From NCBI RefSeq assembly GCF_025362475.1, contig NZ_JANYGH010000018.1, positions 1 to 64,000 on the forward strand: a DNA stretch of 64,000 nucleotides, in the 5' to 3' direction. The first letter of the stretch is position 1; the number at the start of each line of letters is the position of its first letter. Positions 32,761-41,534 of this stretch are shown here, in pieces. Both the position numbers and the translations under genes were made by a program. This DNA comes from Mucilaginibacter sp. (lineage in GTDB: Bacteria; Bacteroidota; Bacteroidia; Sphingobacteriales; Sphingobacteriaceae). The notes beneath the pieces are model-generated. The model searched no databases. It was not told the origin of the DNA and saw nothing but the letters and a program-made list of their open reading frames with translations.

Positions 32761-35202
32761 ATGAAGTTTATAAAAGCATTTTTATCAATTGCCCTTACGT
32801 TAGCCCTTATTTGGGTGCTACAAACAAAATTTGGTCCGGTGCCCCCATTGGGTAAGTTTTTAAGTCCGGCAGATGGCTTTTGGCAAAACGCCGAGAGCAA
32901 GCATATTTTAACAACCAATAAGTTAAACCTGCCAGGTCTGCAGGATGAGGTGACTATTAAGTACGATGAGAACCACATCCCGCACATATTTGCCAAAAAC
33001 GAGCATGACCTTTATTATGCGCAGGGTTATGTAACCGCAACCGATCGCCTTTGGCAAATGGATATCCAAACCCGCAGCGCGGCCGGACGATTGGCAGAAG
33101 TTGCTGGTCCTCAGGCATTGGAAATAGACCGTTACCACCGCCGCATGGGCATGGTTTATGGCGCCGAAAAAACATTGAAAGCCATGATGCGCGATAAGCC
33201 AATAGCTGATATAATAACAGCTTACACTGAAGGTGTAAACGCATATATACACCAGCTTGGTCCGCGGCAATACCCGCTTGAATTTAAGTTACTGGATTAT
33301 GCCCCGGAAGATTTCAAGCCCATCAACTGTGCATTTTTGTTGAAGCTGATGTCAGAAACATTGGCGGGCGGCTCAAACGAGTTTGCCATGAGCAATATAT
33401 TGAAGCACTTTGGAGCTAACGTCACCAATGACCTTTTCCCTGATTACCCAATGAGGGAAGACCCTATTATCCCAGTAGGTACCAAATGGAGCTTTAAACC
33501 ACTACCTATTCCAAAACCATCTGCAAGCTTTTTAGCGTCAATGAATGATAGTGCCCGGCGGGCGGTAAAAGAAGAAGGCATAGGCAGCAATAACTGGGCG
33601 GTTGCCGGCAGTAAAACAGCCAGCGGCTATCCTATTTTGGCCAATGACCCGCACTTGAATTTAACCTATCCATCCATCTGGTTCCAGGTACAGCTTTCTG
33701 CGCCGGGTATAAATGTTTACGGGGTGAGCTTACCGGGTGCGCCTTGCGTTATCCTTGGTTTTAATAATAACATCAGCTGGGGTATTACCAACGTTGACGC
33801 CGATGTGCTGGATTGGTACCAGGTTAAATTTAAGGATGATAAAAAGAACGAATACTGGTATAATAACCAATGGAACAAAACCAGCCGAAGGGTTGAGGTG
33901 ATCAGCATCCGTGGCCAAAAACCATTGTATGATACTGTTATTTATACCCACCACGGCCCTGTAGTTTATGAGGATAAAAGTAAAACAACAGCGCACACAC
34001 CAGATTTTGTTCCGGTTGGCGACGCGTTAAGGTGGATAGCGCATGATGAATCGGATGAGCTGATGACCATGTACATCCTGAACAAGGGTAAAAACTATGA
34101 TGATTACCGCAAAGCGCTTACTTATTTTAATGCCCCGGCATCAAACTTTGTATTTGCCAGCAGGGATAATGATATAGCGATTACCCCTAACGGGAAATTC
34201 CCGCTGAAGTTTAAAGATCAGGGAAAATTCATTTTAGATGGCAGCGACCCATCAAACGACTGGCATGGCTGGATTCCATTTGATCAAAACCCTACCGTTA
34301 AAAATCCGCCAAGAGGATTTGTAAGCTCGGCAAATCAATCATCAACAGATCAAACTTATCCTTATTACATCAACTGGTCGTTTGCGCCATACCAGCGCGG
34401 TAAACGCATTAATGACAGGCTTAGCGCAATGCAAAAAGCCACAGTTGATAGCATGCGTATTTTGCAAACCGATGTATACAGCATACGGGCACAGGATATC
34501 ATGCCGGCAATGTTGAAATATGTTGATGCATCAAAACTCGATCAAACACAGCTTGCTGCTTTAAACGCGGTAAAAACATGGGATAAAAACTTTTCAATAA
34601 ACTCAATTGGTGCAACTATTTTTAGTAACTGGTGGCTTAAGGTTTATGATATGGTATGGAGTGATGATTTTGCTGCGAAAAACTTACAGGCCAATTACCC
34701 ATCGATGGATCGGACTGAAAAGCTGATCCTGCAGGAGCCCAATTCAAAATGGTTTGATGATATCCGTACCCCGGCAAAAGAAACATGCACCGATATTATC
34801 AACAATGCTTTTACAAGTACCATTGATGATCTGACACATAAATATGGCAAACCCGGTAAAAGCTGGCAATGGGGATCGGTTAAAAAAATGGAGATCTCGC
34901 ATCTTACCAACCAGGAAGCTTTGAGTTCAGGAAATTTTGCATCGGGCGGCACCGGCTCTACGGTTAACGCGCTGAACAACGGGCATGGCCCATCATGGCG
35001 TATGGTGGTACAAATGGGACCAACAGTAAAAGGATATGGTATTTTACCCGGCGGAGAGAGTGGCAACCCAGGCAGTTTTTATTATGATGATATGCTAAAA
35101 ACCTGGCAAAACGGGCAGCTTAAAGAACTGCTTTTCATGCAATCTGCAGATGAAAAATCAAATCGCATCAAAACAACCTTAACCATTAGCAACAAAAAAT
35201 AA
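32761..35202 (+). CDS. Penicillin acylase-family N-terminal nucleophile hydrolase
   Basis: An 813-residue precursor with an N-terminal hydrophobic leader (IKAFLSIALTLALIWVL). The alpha-chain region has KYDENHIPHIFAKNEHDLYYAQGY and DRLWQMD (about 67-101). The autoprocessing site is GIG-SNNWAVAGSKT, so Ser276 would become the nucleophile of the beta chain; ILANDPHLNL follows as in all members. Family members cut acyl amides such as beta-lactams or N-acyl homoserine lactones in the periplasm; which one cannot be told from sequence. A small membrane protein gene follows 5 nt later. Confidence 0.9.
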   Translation: MKFIKAFLSIALTLALIWVLQTKFGPVPPLGKFLSPADGFWQNAESKHILTTNKLNLPGLQDEVTIKYDENHIPHIFAKNEHDLYYAQGYVTATDRLWQMDIQTRSAAGRLAEVAGPQALEIDRYHRRMGMVYGAEKTLKAMMRDKPIADIITAYTEGVNAYIHQLGPRQYPLEFKLLDYAPEDFKPINCAFLLKLMSETLAGGSNEFAMSNILKHFGANVTNDLFPDYPMREDPIIPVGTKWSFKPLPIPKPSASFLASMNDSARRAVKEEGIGSNNWAVAGSKTASGYPILANDPHLNLTYPSIWFQVQLSAPGINVYGVSLPGAPCVILGFNNNISWGITNVDADVLDWYQVKFKDDKKNEYWYNNQWNKTSRRVEVISIRGQKPLYDTVIYTHHGPVVYEDKSKTTAHTPDFVPVGDALRWIAHDESDELMTMYILNKGKNYDDYRKALTYFNAPASNFVFASRDNDIAITPNGKFPLKFKDQGKFILDGSDPSNDWHGWIPFDQNPTVKNPPRGFVSSANQSSTDQTYPYYINWSFAPYQRGKRINDRLSAMQKATVDSMRILQTDVYSIRAQDIMPAMLKYVDASKLDQTQLAALNAVKTWDKNFSINSIGATIFSNWWLKVYDMVWSDDFAAKNLQANYPSMDRTEKLILQEPNSKWFDDIRTPAKETCTDIINNAFTSTIDDLTHKYGKPGKSWQWGSVKKMEISHLTNQEALSSGNFASGGTGSTVNALNNGHGPSWRMVVQMGPTVKGYGILPGGESGNPGSFYYDDMLKTWQNGQLKELLFMQSADEKSNRIKTTLTISNKK

Positions 35203-35207
35203 AGATC

Positions 35208-35555
35208 ATGCTATTCCTCATTATACTCATACTTTCATTTGCAAGCGGTTTCTTTTTACCCTGGTGGGTGGTGGCCATCGCGGCATTTTTAGCCGCTTTT
35301 TTTGCGGGCAAAACACCCGGACAAGCCTTTATATCAGGATTTAGCGCTGTATTTATTGTATGGATAGTTTTGGCACTATTCAAAAGTATCCCCAACGATC
35401 ATATATTGGCTAAGCGCATAGCGGAGCTTTTCCATTTACCGTCATGGGGATTTATATTGGTGATCAGCGGCCTTGTTGGCGGCTTAGTTGCCGGGTTTGC
35501 TGCCCTATCGGGCTTATTGGTGAAGAAAGCTTTTGAGAAGCCGCAAAATAAGTAA
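35208..35555 (+). CDS. Small membrane protein next to penicillin acylase
   Basis: A 115-residue, very hydrophobic protein with about four short membrane segments (2-17, 20-36, 42-64, 83-105) and a basic C-terminus (KKAFEKPQNK). No family is recognised. It begins 5 nt after the acylase stop, so the two are co-transcribed. Glycine-rich helices (GGLVAGFAALSG) suggest tight helix packing. A role in the membrane with the acylase is possible but unsupported. Confidence 0.75.
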   Translation: MLFLIILILSFASGFFLPWWVVAIAAFLAAFFAGKTPGQAFISGFSAVFIVWIVLALFKSIPNDHILAKRIAELFHLPSWGFILVISGLVGGLVAGFAALSGLLVKKAFEKPQNK

Positions 35556-35571
35556 TTATCATTTACAAGGA

Positions 35572-35641
35572 TAAAAGCAATCTCCGGCTTACAGAGCTAA
35601 TCTGCGTAGCATGGAGATCGCTTTCATCATCACAATGACGA
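35572..35641. repeat. Degenerate family A repeat
   Basis: AAAGCAATCTCC at the left and GGAGATCGCTTT plus CACAATGACG at the right match the CAATCTC...GAGATTGCTT...CAATGACG arms at 25331. Confidence 0.6.
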
Positions 35642-35653
35642 TATAAACATCAA

Positions 35654-36328
35654 TTATTTAAAATCTTTTAAACTGGCCCGCAATACAGTAACTGCTTCCG
35701 AATCATTTTTTGACGCGGCAAATATTTCCTGTGAGGTATCATCATTGCCGTAAAAATTGCTATTGGCATTATTATCAATATTAATACCTGAGCCATTTAA
35801 ACTTATACCGGCAAACAATCCACGGCTGCGCGAGTAGGAATAAATCTCGGCCTCCAGCTTATAATCGGTAGTGGCCGATTTGTTTTTATTAGTTGGGCCT
35901 GCTGCTGCAGAGATATCGCCCCCGATAGTAAAATTACCTTTTTTGATATCGGTTAACACCTTTTTATGGCGAAATACCAATATCAAATCTACAGATTGTA
36001 CGCCTATCTGGAAACCAACGCTACCGCCAGTAAGGGTTACAAAAACAGGATCGCTCCATTTGCCATCGCCCAACTTTACCATAGCTACACCCTTGCCCCG
36101 TTTGCCGCCAATACCAAAACCGGCGTTGATCAGTTTCGGGATAATTACGATGCCCTCATAATCTTTTAACAATTGCGGCGGGATACTTTCCTTCATCTGG
36201 CCAAAATCCTTTAGCACATTGGCCGCATTGTGCACACGCTCTGTTTCTTTATCATCTGCTTTTGCCGATATCAGTACAAAAAAGAGGCTTAATATCAGCG
36301 GAAATTTCAAAAATCTCATTGTTTTCAT
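35654..36328 (-). CDS. SYLF-domain lipid-binding protein, copy 1
   Basis: A 224-residue exported protein: signal peptide (MKTMRFLKFPLILSLFFVLISAKA, about 24) and a SYLF/Ysc84-like domain (about 35-220) with the hallmark GIGGKRGKGVAMVKL, GSVGFQIGVQSVDLILVF and YSYSRSRGLFAGISLNG. In this family the domain binds phosphoinositide-like or other lipids; in bacteria the role is unclear. It is a paralogue of the gene at 36614 with the same orientation, about 290 nt apart, each with its own spacer, so the pair looks like a tandem duplication. Probably periplasmic. Confidence 0.85.
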   Translation of the reverse strand: MKTMRFLKFPLILSLFFVLISAKADDKETERVHNAANVLKDFGQMKESIPPQLLKDYEGIVIIPKLINAGFGIGGKRGKGVAMVKLGDGKWSDPVFVTLTGGSVGFQIGVQSVDLILVFRHKKVLTDIKKGNFTIGGDISAAAGPTNKNKSATTDYKLEAEIYSYSRSRGLFAGISLNGSGINIDNNANSNFYGNDDTSQEIFAASKNDSEAVTVLRASLKDFK

Positions 36329-36538
36329 GGAGTAAATAAATTAGAATTATAAGAGTTATCAACGTAATCACTCCCTAAAAAGTGCCGCTGTTTGTGAATT
36401 AAATTATAGGGTAGTATACAATTATTATCAATATCGACTTCCGTTACCAGGCAATTGACTGCAACCTTGCATGATATGTTTATAAGTAATTATCGGCACG
36501 CGGCAAAACATCAGGCCGTCGGGTAAAAAAACATTTTC

Positions 36539-36575
36539 AAAAAAGCGATGAGCCCTAACAACTCATCGCTTTTTT
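36539..36575 (-). terminator. Terminator of SYLF copy 2
   Basis: AAAAAAGCGATGAG and CTCATCGCTTTTTT form a 14-bp stem, 39 nt downstream of the upstream SYLF gene. Confidence 0.8.
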
Positions 36576-36613
36576 GAATTATCTATATGCCCTGTTGTGT
36601 GAGTACCTGAACT

Positions 36614-37285
36614 TTAAAATGTTTTCAAAGTTTCCTTTAACACAGTAACTGATTCCTTGTTACTTTTCGACATCGCAAAAATATCTGCAGAGGTTGCATA
36701 GTTACCATAAAAATTGGCATTGGATTTTTTATCTATACCCAGGTTTGAGCCATTTATGGTAATACCCGCAAACAAACCACGGCTACGCGAATATGAATAC
36801 ACTTCTGCTTCCAATTTATAATCGGTGCTGGCGGTTGAGCTGCGGCCAACGGGACCAGCTGCGGCAGAGATATCTCCACCTATAGTAAAATCGCCGTTTT
36901 TAACTTTGGTAAGGACGCCTTTATGGCGGAACACCAAAACCAAATCGACTGATTGTACGCCTATCTGTAAACCAATACTTCCACCTGTTAAAGTTACAAA
37001 TACAGGGTCGCTCCATTTACCACCAGCCAGTTTTACCATGGCAACTCCCTTGCCGTGCTTACCTCCAATACCTAAACCGGCATTAATCAGTTTGGGGATA
37101 ATAACAATACCTTCATACTGCTTCAATAACTCGCCCGGAATACTTTCCTTCATCTTGCCAAAGTCCTTCATCACATTTGCCGCGCTGTGCACACGCTCAT
37201 TTTCCTTATCCCCTGCCTTTGCCGATATCAGCACAAAAAAGAGGCTCAATATCAGCGGGGTTATTAAAATTTTGATTGTTTTCAT
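36614..37285 (-). CDS. SYLF-domain lipid-binding protein, copy 2
   Basis: 223 residues from the ATG at 37285, chosen because it aligns with the MKT start of the neighbouring paralogue; a Met four codons upstream is also in frame. The signal peptide (ITPLILSLFFVLISAKA) and SYLF core match copy 1 (GIGGKHGKGVAMVKL, GSIGLQIGVQSVDLVLVF, YSYSRSRGLFAGITING). The two copies differ most in the region after the core and in the C-terminal 25 residues. It has its own terminator, so the copies can be expressed separately. Confidence 0.85.
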   Translation of the reverse strand: MKTIKILITPLILSLFFVLISAKAGDKENERVHSAANVMKDFGKMKESIPGELLKQYEGIVIIPKLINAGLGIGGKHGKGVAMVKLAGGKWSDPVFVTLTGGSIGLQIGVQSVDLVLVFRHKGVLTKVKNGDFTIGGDISAAAGPVGRSSTASTDYKLEAEVYSYSRSRGLFAGITINGSNLGIDKKSNANFYGNYATSADIFAMSKSNKESVTVLKETLKTF

Positions 37286-37381
37286 GGGGTCGATCATTTA
37301 ATTACAATTATTAATCATTCATCAAATAATCAACCCCGAAACCGGACGCTTTGTTTCCAATTAAATTATTTAACTATCTAA

Positions 37382-37861
37382 TTAAATTCGTTCAATTTTA
37401 CATATAAAGCAGCAAGCCTGCGCATTACGGGCATGCAGATAAGCAACCTCCTTGTTTTTATCAAATATCTCCCCAATCAGCTCATCAACATCCGCGTCTC
37501 CAACAAGTCGGGTAAAAACCATCATCTGATCATGATTATACCCGATAAGCGACAATGGAAAACTTTGTTTGTTGGCCTTAATCTCAGGTGGGAAACGAAA
37601 AACATCGCTGTATTCCTCCACATCGGCAGCATTTATGAAAACCGGGCCGGGCTGGTTATAGGCGTTCTCCACCTCAAAAGGCGAATGCTTAAATAATAAA
37701 CGCTTGTCCACGCCATTGTTAAATGGTTTTAAAGATATGCGGCAAGGCCCCAGCCCCGTAGCCAGTTGCTCTACAACCGGGTTACCAAAATCATCGGTCA
37801 TGGTTGCTTTTATCCGCTGAACACAAGCTTTTGAAAGTGGTACTATTTTAAATTTATTCAT
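37382..37861 (-). CDS. DUF1203-type protein
   Basis: A 159-residue soluble protein matching DUF1203, with the early segment GNPVVEQLATGLGPCRISLKP (broken here only for reading) and the mid-protein PGPVFINAADVEEY and PPEIKANK. The C-terminus HARNAQACCFICKIERI is typical, and three of its cysteines are close together. The function of the family is unknown. No signal peptide. It stands alone downstream of a family D repeat on the other side. Confidence 0.7.
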   Translation of the reverse strand: MNKFKIVPLSKACVQRIKATMTDDFGNPVVEQLATGLGPCRISLKPFNNGVDKRLLFKHSPFEVENAYNQPGPVFINAADVEEYSDVFRFPPEIKANKQSFPLSLIGYNHDQMMVFTRLVGDADVDELIGEIFDKNKEVAYLHARNAQACCFICKIERI

Positions 37862-37950
37862 GGTGTTATATTTTATGAATCAAAGGTCTGGCTGTCATAG
37901 CTGGTTTAAAACCCGGAACTTGCGGAGATTGTGTCTGAGGAGAGGAATTT

Positions 37951-38064
37951 TGTCTGAACCGGAATTCTTCGAATTAAAGAATTTTGAGAATTTATGTATA
38001 GCTTCCCATTGCAGTATTTTAAAATTCGGTTGATTCCTTAATTCTATAAATTCCGGTTCAGACA
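37951..38064. repeat. Family D inverted repeat
   Basis: TGTCTGAACCGGAATTCTTC at the left and AAATTCCGGTTCAGACA at the right. GCACATCTGCACATTT follows the right arm and ends in the promoter of the next gene. Confidence 0.85.
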
Positions 38065-38073
38065 TTCTGAAAT

Positions 38074-38102
38074 TTGCACATCTGCACATTTACCTATCTT
38101 TG
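38074..38102 (+). promoter_or_regulatory. Promoter of LuxE-like gene at repeat edge
   Basis: TTG (38074-38076), 18 nt, TATCTTTG (38095-38102). The -33 box lies in the TTGCACATCTG flank of the repeat. The ATG at 38109 is 7 nt after the -7 box, so the transcript is probably leaderless. Confidence 0.65.
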
Positions 38103-38108
38103 CATCAA

Positions 38109-39095
38109 ATGAGTATCCCGGATAAAAAACAGGTATTTTCGATAAATAATAAGGAGCAGTTTGAAGAGGCAGCTCTACAGATCTTTAACTACCAGGCCAA
38201 AAACTGCGCGGTTTACGGGCAGTTTATATCGGGATTAAAAATCAATCCTGATAAAATTAACGCTGCAGATCAAATCCCCTTTTTACCTATCGAGTTTTTT
38301 AAATCGCACCCAATACTCAGCACAAAGGAGTCTGTTCAAGTAACGTTCACCAGCTCGGGCACTACAGGAATGGTAACCAGCAGTCATTACGTAACTGATA
38401 AAACCTGGTATGAAGACAGCTTCCGTAATGCCTTCCATTTGTTTTATGGCGACATCAAAAATTATACGGTGCTGGCGCTGCTCCCCTCTTACCTGGAGCG
38501 GGAAGGATCATCGCTGATTTATATGGTTGATGAACTGATTAAGTTATCTGGCAACCCTGATAGCGGCTTCTTTTTATACAACCATGACGAGCTTTATCAT
38601 CAGCTAAAAAAACAGCAGGATGCTAAAAAACCCACATTATTAATTGGCGTTACTTTTGGGTTGCTTGATTTTATTGAAAATCACCATATCGATTTCCCCG
38701 AACTGATTGTGATGGAAACCGGGGGAATGAAAGGCCGCCGTAAGGAGATGATACGGGAGGAATTGCACGAAGTGTTATGTAAGGGTTTCGGGGTTAAAAC
38801 CATTCATTCGGAGTATGGCATGACGGAATTGCTTTCACAGGCCTATTCAAAAGGTAAAGGTATTTTTGACTGCCCACCCTGGATGAAGATCATCATCCGT
38901 GATACTAACGACCCTATCAGTACGTTAACCAAAGGTAAAACCGGGGGCATTAACGTTATTGACCTGGCCAATATAAATTCCTGCTCGTTTATTGCTACAC
39001 AGGACCTGGGTAAAACTTATGCCGACGACTCCTTTGAGGTATTGGGCAGATTTGACCAGAGCGATATTCGTGGCTGTAATTTGCTGATTGCTTAA
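38109..39095 (+). CDS. LuxE/PaaK-type acyl-protein synthetase-like ligase
   Basis: 328 residues from ATG 38109; the in-frame TTG 9 nt upstream overlaps the -7 box and is unlikely. The AMP-binding P-loop TSSGTTG is at 81-87; then LPSYLEREGSSLIYMV, METGGMKGRR and HSEYGMTELLSQAY match the LuxE/phenylacetyl-CoA ligase group, which activates carboxylic acids as acyl-adenylates. The usual LuxC reductase is not encoded nearby, so this is not a bioluminescence-type reductase complex. It is a soluble single gene. In Bacteroidota such proteins are common and poorly studied; the acid is unknown. Confidence 0.8.
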   Translation: MSIPDKKQVFSINNKEQFEEAALQIFNYQAKNCAVYGQFISGLKINPDKINAADQIPFLPIEFFKSHPILSTKESVQVTFTSSGTTGMVTSSHYVTDKTWYEDSFRNAFHLFYGDIKNYTVLALLPSYLEREGSSLIYMVDELIKLSGNPDSGFFLYNHDELYHQLKKQQDAKKPTLLIGVTFGLLDFIENHHIDFPELIVMETGGMKGRRKEMIREELHEVLCKGFGVKTIHSEYGMTELLSQAYSKGKGIFDCPPWMKIIIRDTNDPISTLTKGKTGGINVIDLANINSCSFIATQDLGKTYADDSFEVLGRFDQSDIRGCNLLIA

Positions 39096-39154
39096 AACTT
39101 ATAGCCAACTGAAGTATTATTATTATTTTTGCGCGCATCATAAATGCTAAAAAC

Positions 39155-39853
39155 ATGATTGAGAAATTTTTAAACGAAGAACAAGATCCAAAAACGGTTG
39201 AAAAAGTTTATTCCCGTTTGGTCGACCTGCTTTCTTCAGGTGAAGAGGTAATATATATTGCCGTTCAGAAAAAGCCATTGGTCAATTTATTTCCTGATTG
39301 TATTGCTATAACCAACAAGCGTATATTGTTCTTTACCCCGGCAAACCTGGGCCTCTCCATTAAATTTGTTGATTTTGTATGGAAGGATATAGTTGATGTA
39401 TATACTAAAGAAGAAATCATTGGTGCTGTATTTAGTGTAAAAACTACCAACGGTGCAGAAATGGCTGTTGATTACCTGCCTAAAATACAAGGCCGTAAAT
39501 TATACCAATATGCCCAGGAACGTAAAGAGGTTGAGCGTGAAGCCCGCCGCCTGCGCGACCTGGAACAAAAACGTGCCGAATCTGGCTCTATTCAGTTTGA
39601 GAATCCAACTGCTGCACATGCTTCAACCGCGCAACAGGCATATGCCGCGCAAGCGCCCGTAGCTGCGCCTCAACCACCGCCGCCAGCACCGGCACCTATT
39701 GCACCACCGGCACCTGCCCCAATAGTTCATGAAACACCAAAGCCCGATGAGCTTACCGAAAAATTAAAGAAGCTGAAAACGCTTTTTGATAATGGTTTGA
39801 TATCGCAGGAAGAATACAACAATAAAAAACTGGACCTGCTGAGTGACTTTTAG
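39155..39853 (+). CDS. PH-like and SHOCT-domain protein
   Basis: A 232-residue soluble protein in three parts: an N-terminal bacterial PH-like beta domain (about 20-120, with KKPLVNLFPDCIAITNKRIL and VKTTNGAEMAVDYL), a charged helix (about 125-155), a Pro/Ala-rich linker (about 165-200), and a C-terminal SHOCT motif (LKKLKTLFDNGLISQEEYNN, about 203-222). SHOCT segments are short oligomerisation helices. The combination suggests a scaffold or sensor, perhaps at membranes; nothing more can be said. Followed by a terminator. Confidence 0.75.
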   Translation: MIEKFLNEEQDPKTVEKVYSRLVDLLSSGEEVIYIAVQKKPLVNLFPDCIAITNKRILFFTPANLGLSIKFVDFVWKDIVDVYTKEEIIGAVFSVKTTNGAEMAVDYLPKIQGRKLYQYAQERKEVEREARRLRDLEQKRAESGSIQFENPTAAHASTAQQAYAAQAPVAAPQPPPPAPAPIAPPAPAPIVHETPKPDELTEKLKKLKTLFDNGLISQEEYNNKKLDLLSDF

Positions 39854-39876
39854 TTATTGAGCATTATATAATTAAC

Positions 39877-39911
39877 AAAAGAAGCTGCCTCAAAAAAGGG
39901 CAGCTTCTTTT
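39877..39911 (+). terminator. Terminator of PH/SHOCT gene
   Basis: AAAAGAAGCTGCCT and AGGGCAGCTTCTTTT form a strong stem with loop CAAAAA. Confidence 0.85.
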
Positions 39912-40051
39912 GTTTTAGAAATATTTTCAATTAACAAGCACCGGAACCGGTAAATCAACAGACTTATTTGCAGGGTTCAATTATAGATTGAAAGTTATTT
40001 AGGGCTTTTTCTATTTAACTTTTAACTTAGCGTTTAAAAATCATTCATACT

Positions 40052-41032
40052 ATGTCGGCATTATATCCATTAAAATTCAAAACCATATATAAAGATAAAA
40101 TATGGGGTGGTCAAAAAATCAAGACCTATCTGCATAAAGATTTTGGCGATCTGCCAAACTGTGGTGAAACATGGGAAATATCGGGCGTAAAATCTGATGT
40201 ATCTGTAGTGGCAGGCGGAGCCCTGGAAGGTGAATCACTTGCCAACCTGCTGGAGCAATATAAAGATGAACTGGTGGGTAAAAAGGTTTATGACCATTTT
40301 GGTAATATTTTCCCCTTGCTGGTAAAGTTTATTGATGCCAATGATGACCTTTCTATACAGGTGCATCCTGATGATGAGCTGGCTAAAAAACGCCACAATT
40401 CTTTCGGTAAAACAGAGATGTGGTATGTTATTGAAACCGATCCGGGTTCAACACTCATAGCCGGTTTTAACCAGGAGTTGGATGAACAAACTTATCTTGA
40501 TAAGCTGAATAGCGGCCATATCATGGATATTTTAAATAAAGAAAATGTTGCAGCAGGTGATGTTTTCTTTTTACCGGCCGGCCGTGTACATACCATTGGT
40601 AAAGGCCTGCTAATTGCCGAAATACAACAAACATCAGATATCACTTATCGCATTTACGACTTTGACCGGGTTGACGATAAAGGTAACAAGCGCGAACTGC
40701 ATACCCAGGAAGCTCTTGCAGCTATTGATTACAAGCATTATCCCGAATATAAAACCAAATACCAGCCAGCAAAGGACGAGACTGTTAAATTGGTGAGCTG
40801 CCCATATTTCACTACCAATTTATTGGATTTTGATAAAGATACCTCAAAAGACTACTCTGCACTTGATTCTTTTGTGATACATGTTTGTGTTGAGGGAGCC
40901 TACAATGTTACTTATAATGGCGAGACTTACCCGGTAAAAATGGGCGAGTGTATTTTGCTGCCAAAAAGCATTGATAAAGTTGAACTGGAAACTACAGGCG
41001 GCTTTAAAATACTGGAAAGCTATATTGAATAA
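40052..41032 (+). CDS. manA: Mannose-6-phosphate isomerase, class I (short type)
   Basis: A 326-residue cupin enzyme interconverting mannose-6-phosphate and fructose-6-phosphate. Zinc ligands are visible in SIQVHPDD (about residues 110-117), GKTEMWYVIE (the Glu, near 129) and AGRVHTIGKG (the His, near 177), followed by the Arg-containing DITYRIYDFDR. This short form is the usual one in Bacteroidota. It supplies or drains mannose-6-phosphate for GDP-mannose and so for glycans. It stands alone and is followed by a 19-bp terminator. Confidence 0.92.
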   Translation: MSALYPLKFKTIYKDKIWGGQKIKTYLHKDFGDLPNCGETWEISGVKSDVSVVAGGALEGESLANLLEQYKDELVGKKVYDHFGNIFPLLVKFIDANDDLSIQVHPDDELAKKRHNSFGKTEMWYVIETDPGSTLIAGFNQELDEQTYLDKLNSGHIMDILNKENVAAGDVFFLPAGRVHTIGKGLLIAEIQQTSDITYRIYDFDRVDDKGNKRELHTQEALAAIDYKHYPEYKTKYQPAKDETVKLVSCPYFTTNLLDFDKDTSKDYSALDSFVIHVCVEGAYNVTYNGETYPVKMGECILLPKSIDKVELETTGGFKILESYIE

Positions 41033-41040
41033 TAAAATTT

Positions 41041-41084
41041 ATTACAAGTACAGGTCCTGAACTATCAGGACCTGTACTTGTAAT
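41041..41084. terminator. Bidirectional terminator overlapping a gene end
   Basis: ATTACAAGTACAGGTCCTGA and TCAGGACCTGTACTTGTAAT enclose ACTA. It terminates manA, and on the other strand its right arm encodes the last residues of the response regulator (stop at 41065). Confidence 0.85.
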
Positions 41085-41508
41085 TTTTGGTTTCCCGTTG
41101 CTCCTGCAACAAATTGATGATCTCACTTAACTGGTACCCGTTTACCGGTTTAAATATATAATCTTCAACGCCGGCAATTTTTCTCGCCCGGTAAATATCG
41201 TTCAGATCAATTGAGGAACTGAGCATATAAATTGTGATTATTTTTCCCAGTTGGGGTTTTATGTCTGCAAACTCGTGCATAAATTCCCAGCCATCCATAA
41301 CAGGCATATTAATATCCAGGAATATCACATCTGGCAAATTATCGCGGTTTAGTGAATTTTTCAACCAGGCAATTGCCGCGTTTCCATTGCTAAAATGAGT
41401 TACCTGGCTATTAAGTCCCTTTAATTTTGTTAGTGTTTTAAATCCAAAAGCATAAATCTGATCATCATCAATTAAGCAAACACGCACGGCATCTTTCTCT
41501 ACATTCAT
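41065..41508 (-). CDS. Single-domain response regulator
   Basis: A 147-residue CheY-like receiver. The acidic pocket is CLIDDDQ (13-17), the phosphoacceptor is Asp65 in IFLDINMPVMDGWEF, Ser/Thr is in YMLSSS and the conserved Lys is in YIFKPVNGYQ. There is no output domain. It is encoded 26 nt downstream of the PAS histidine kinase and is its obvious partner. Such lone receivers in Bacteroidota often work by protein-protein contact or in phosphorelays. The C-terminus is encoded inside a terminator hairpin. Confidence 0.9.
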   Translation of the reverse strand: MNVEKDAVRVCLIDDDQIYAFGFKTLTKLKGLNSQVTHFSNGNAAIAWLKNSLNRDNLPDVIFLDINMPVMDGWEFMHEFADIKPQLGKIITIYMLSSSIDLNDIYRARKIAGVEDYIFKPVNGYQLSEIINLLQEQRETKNYKYRS

Positions 41509-41534
41509 CTATTGATAGTATATTTAGAATTTTT

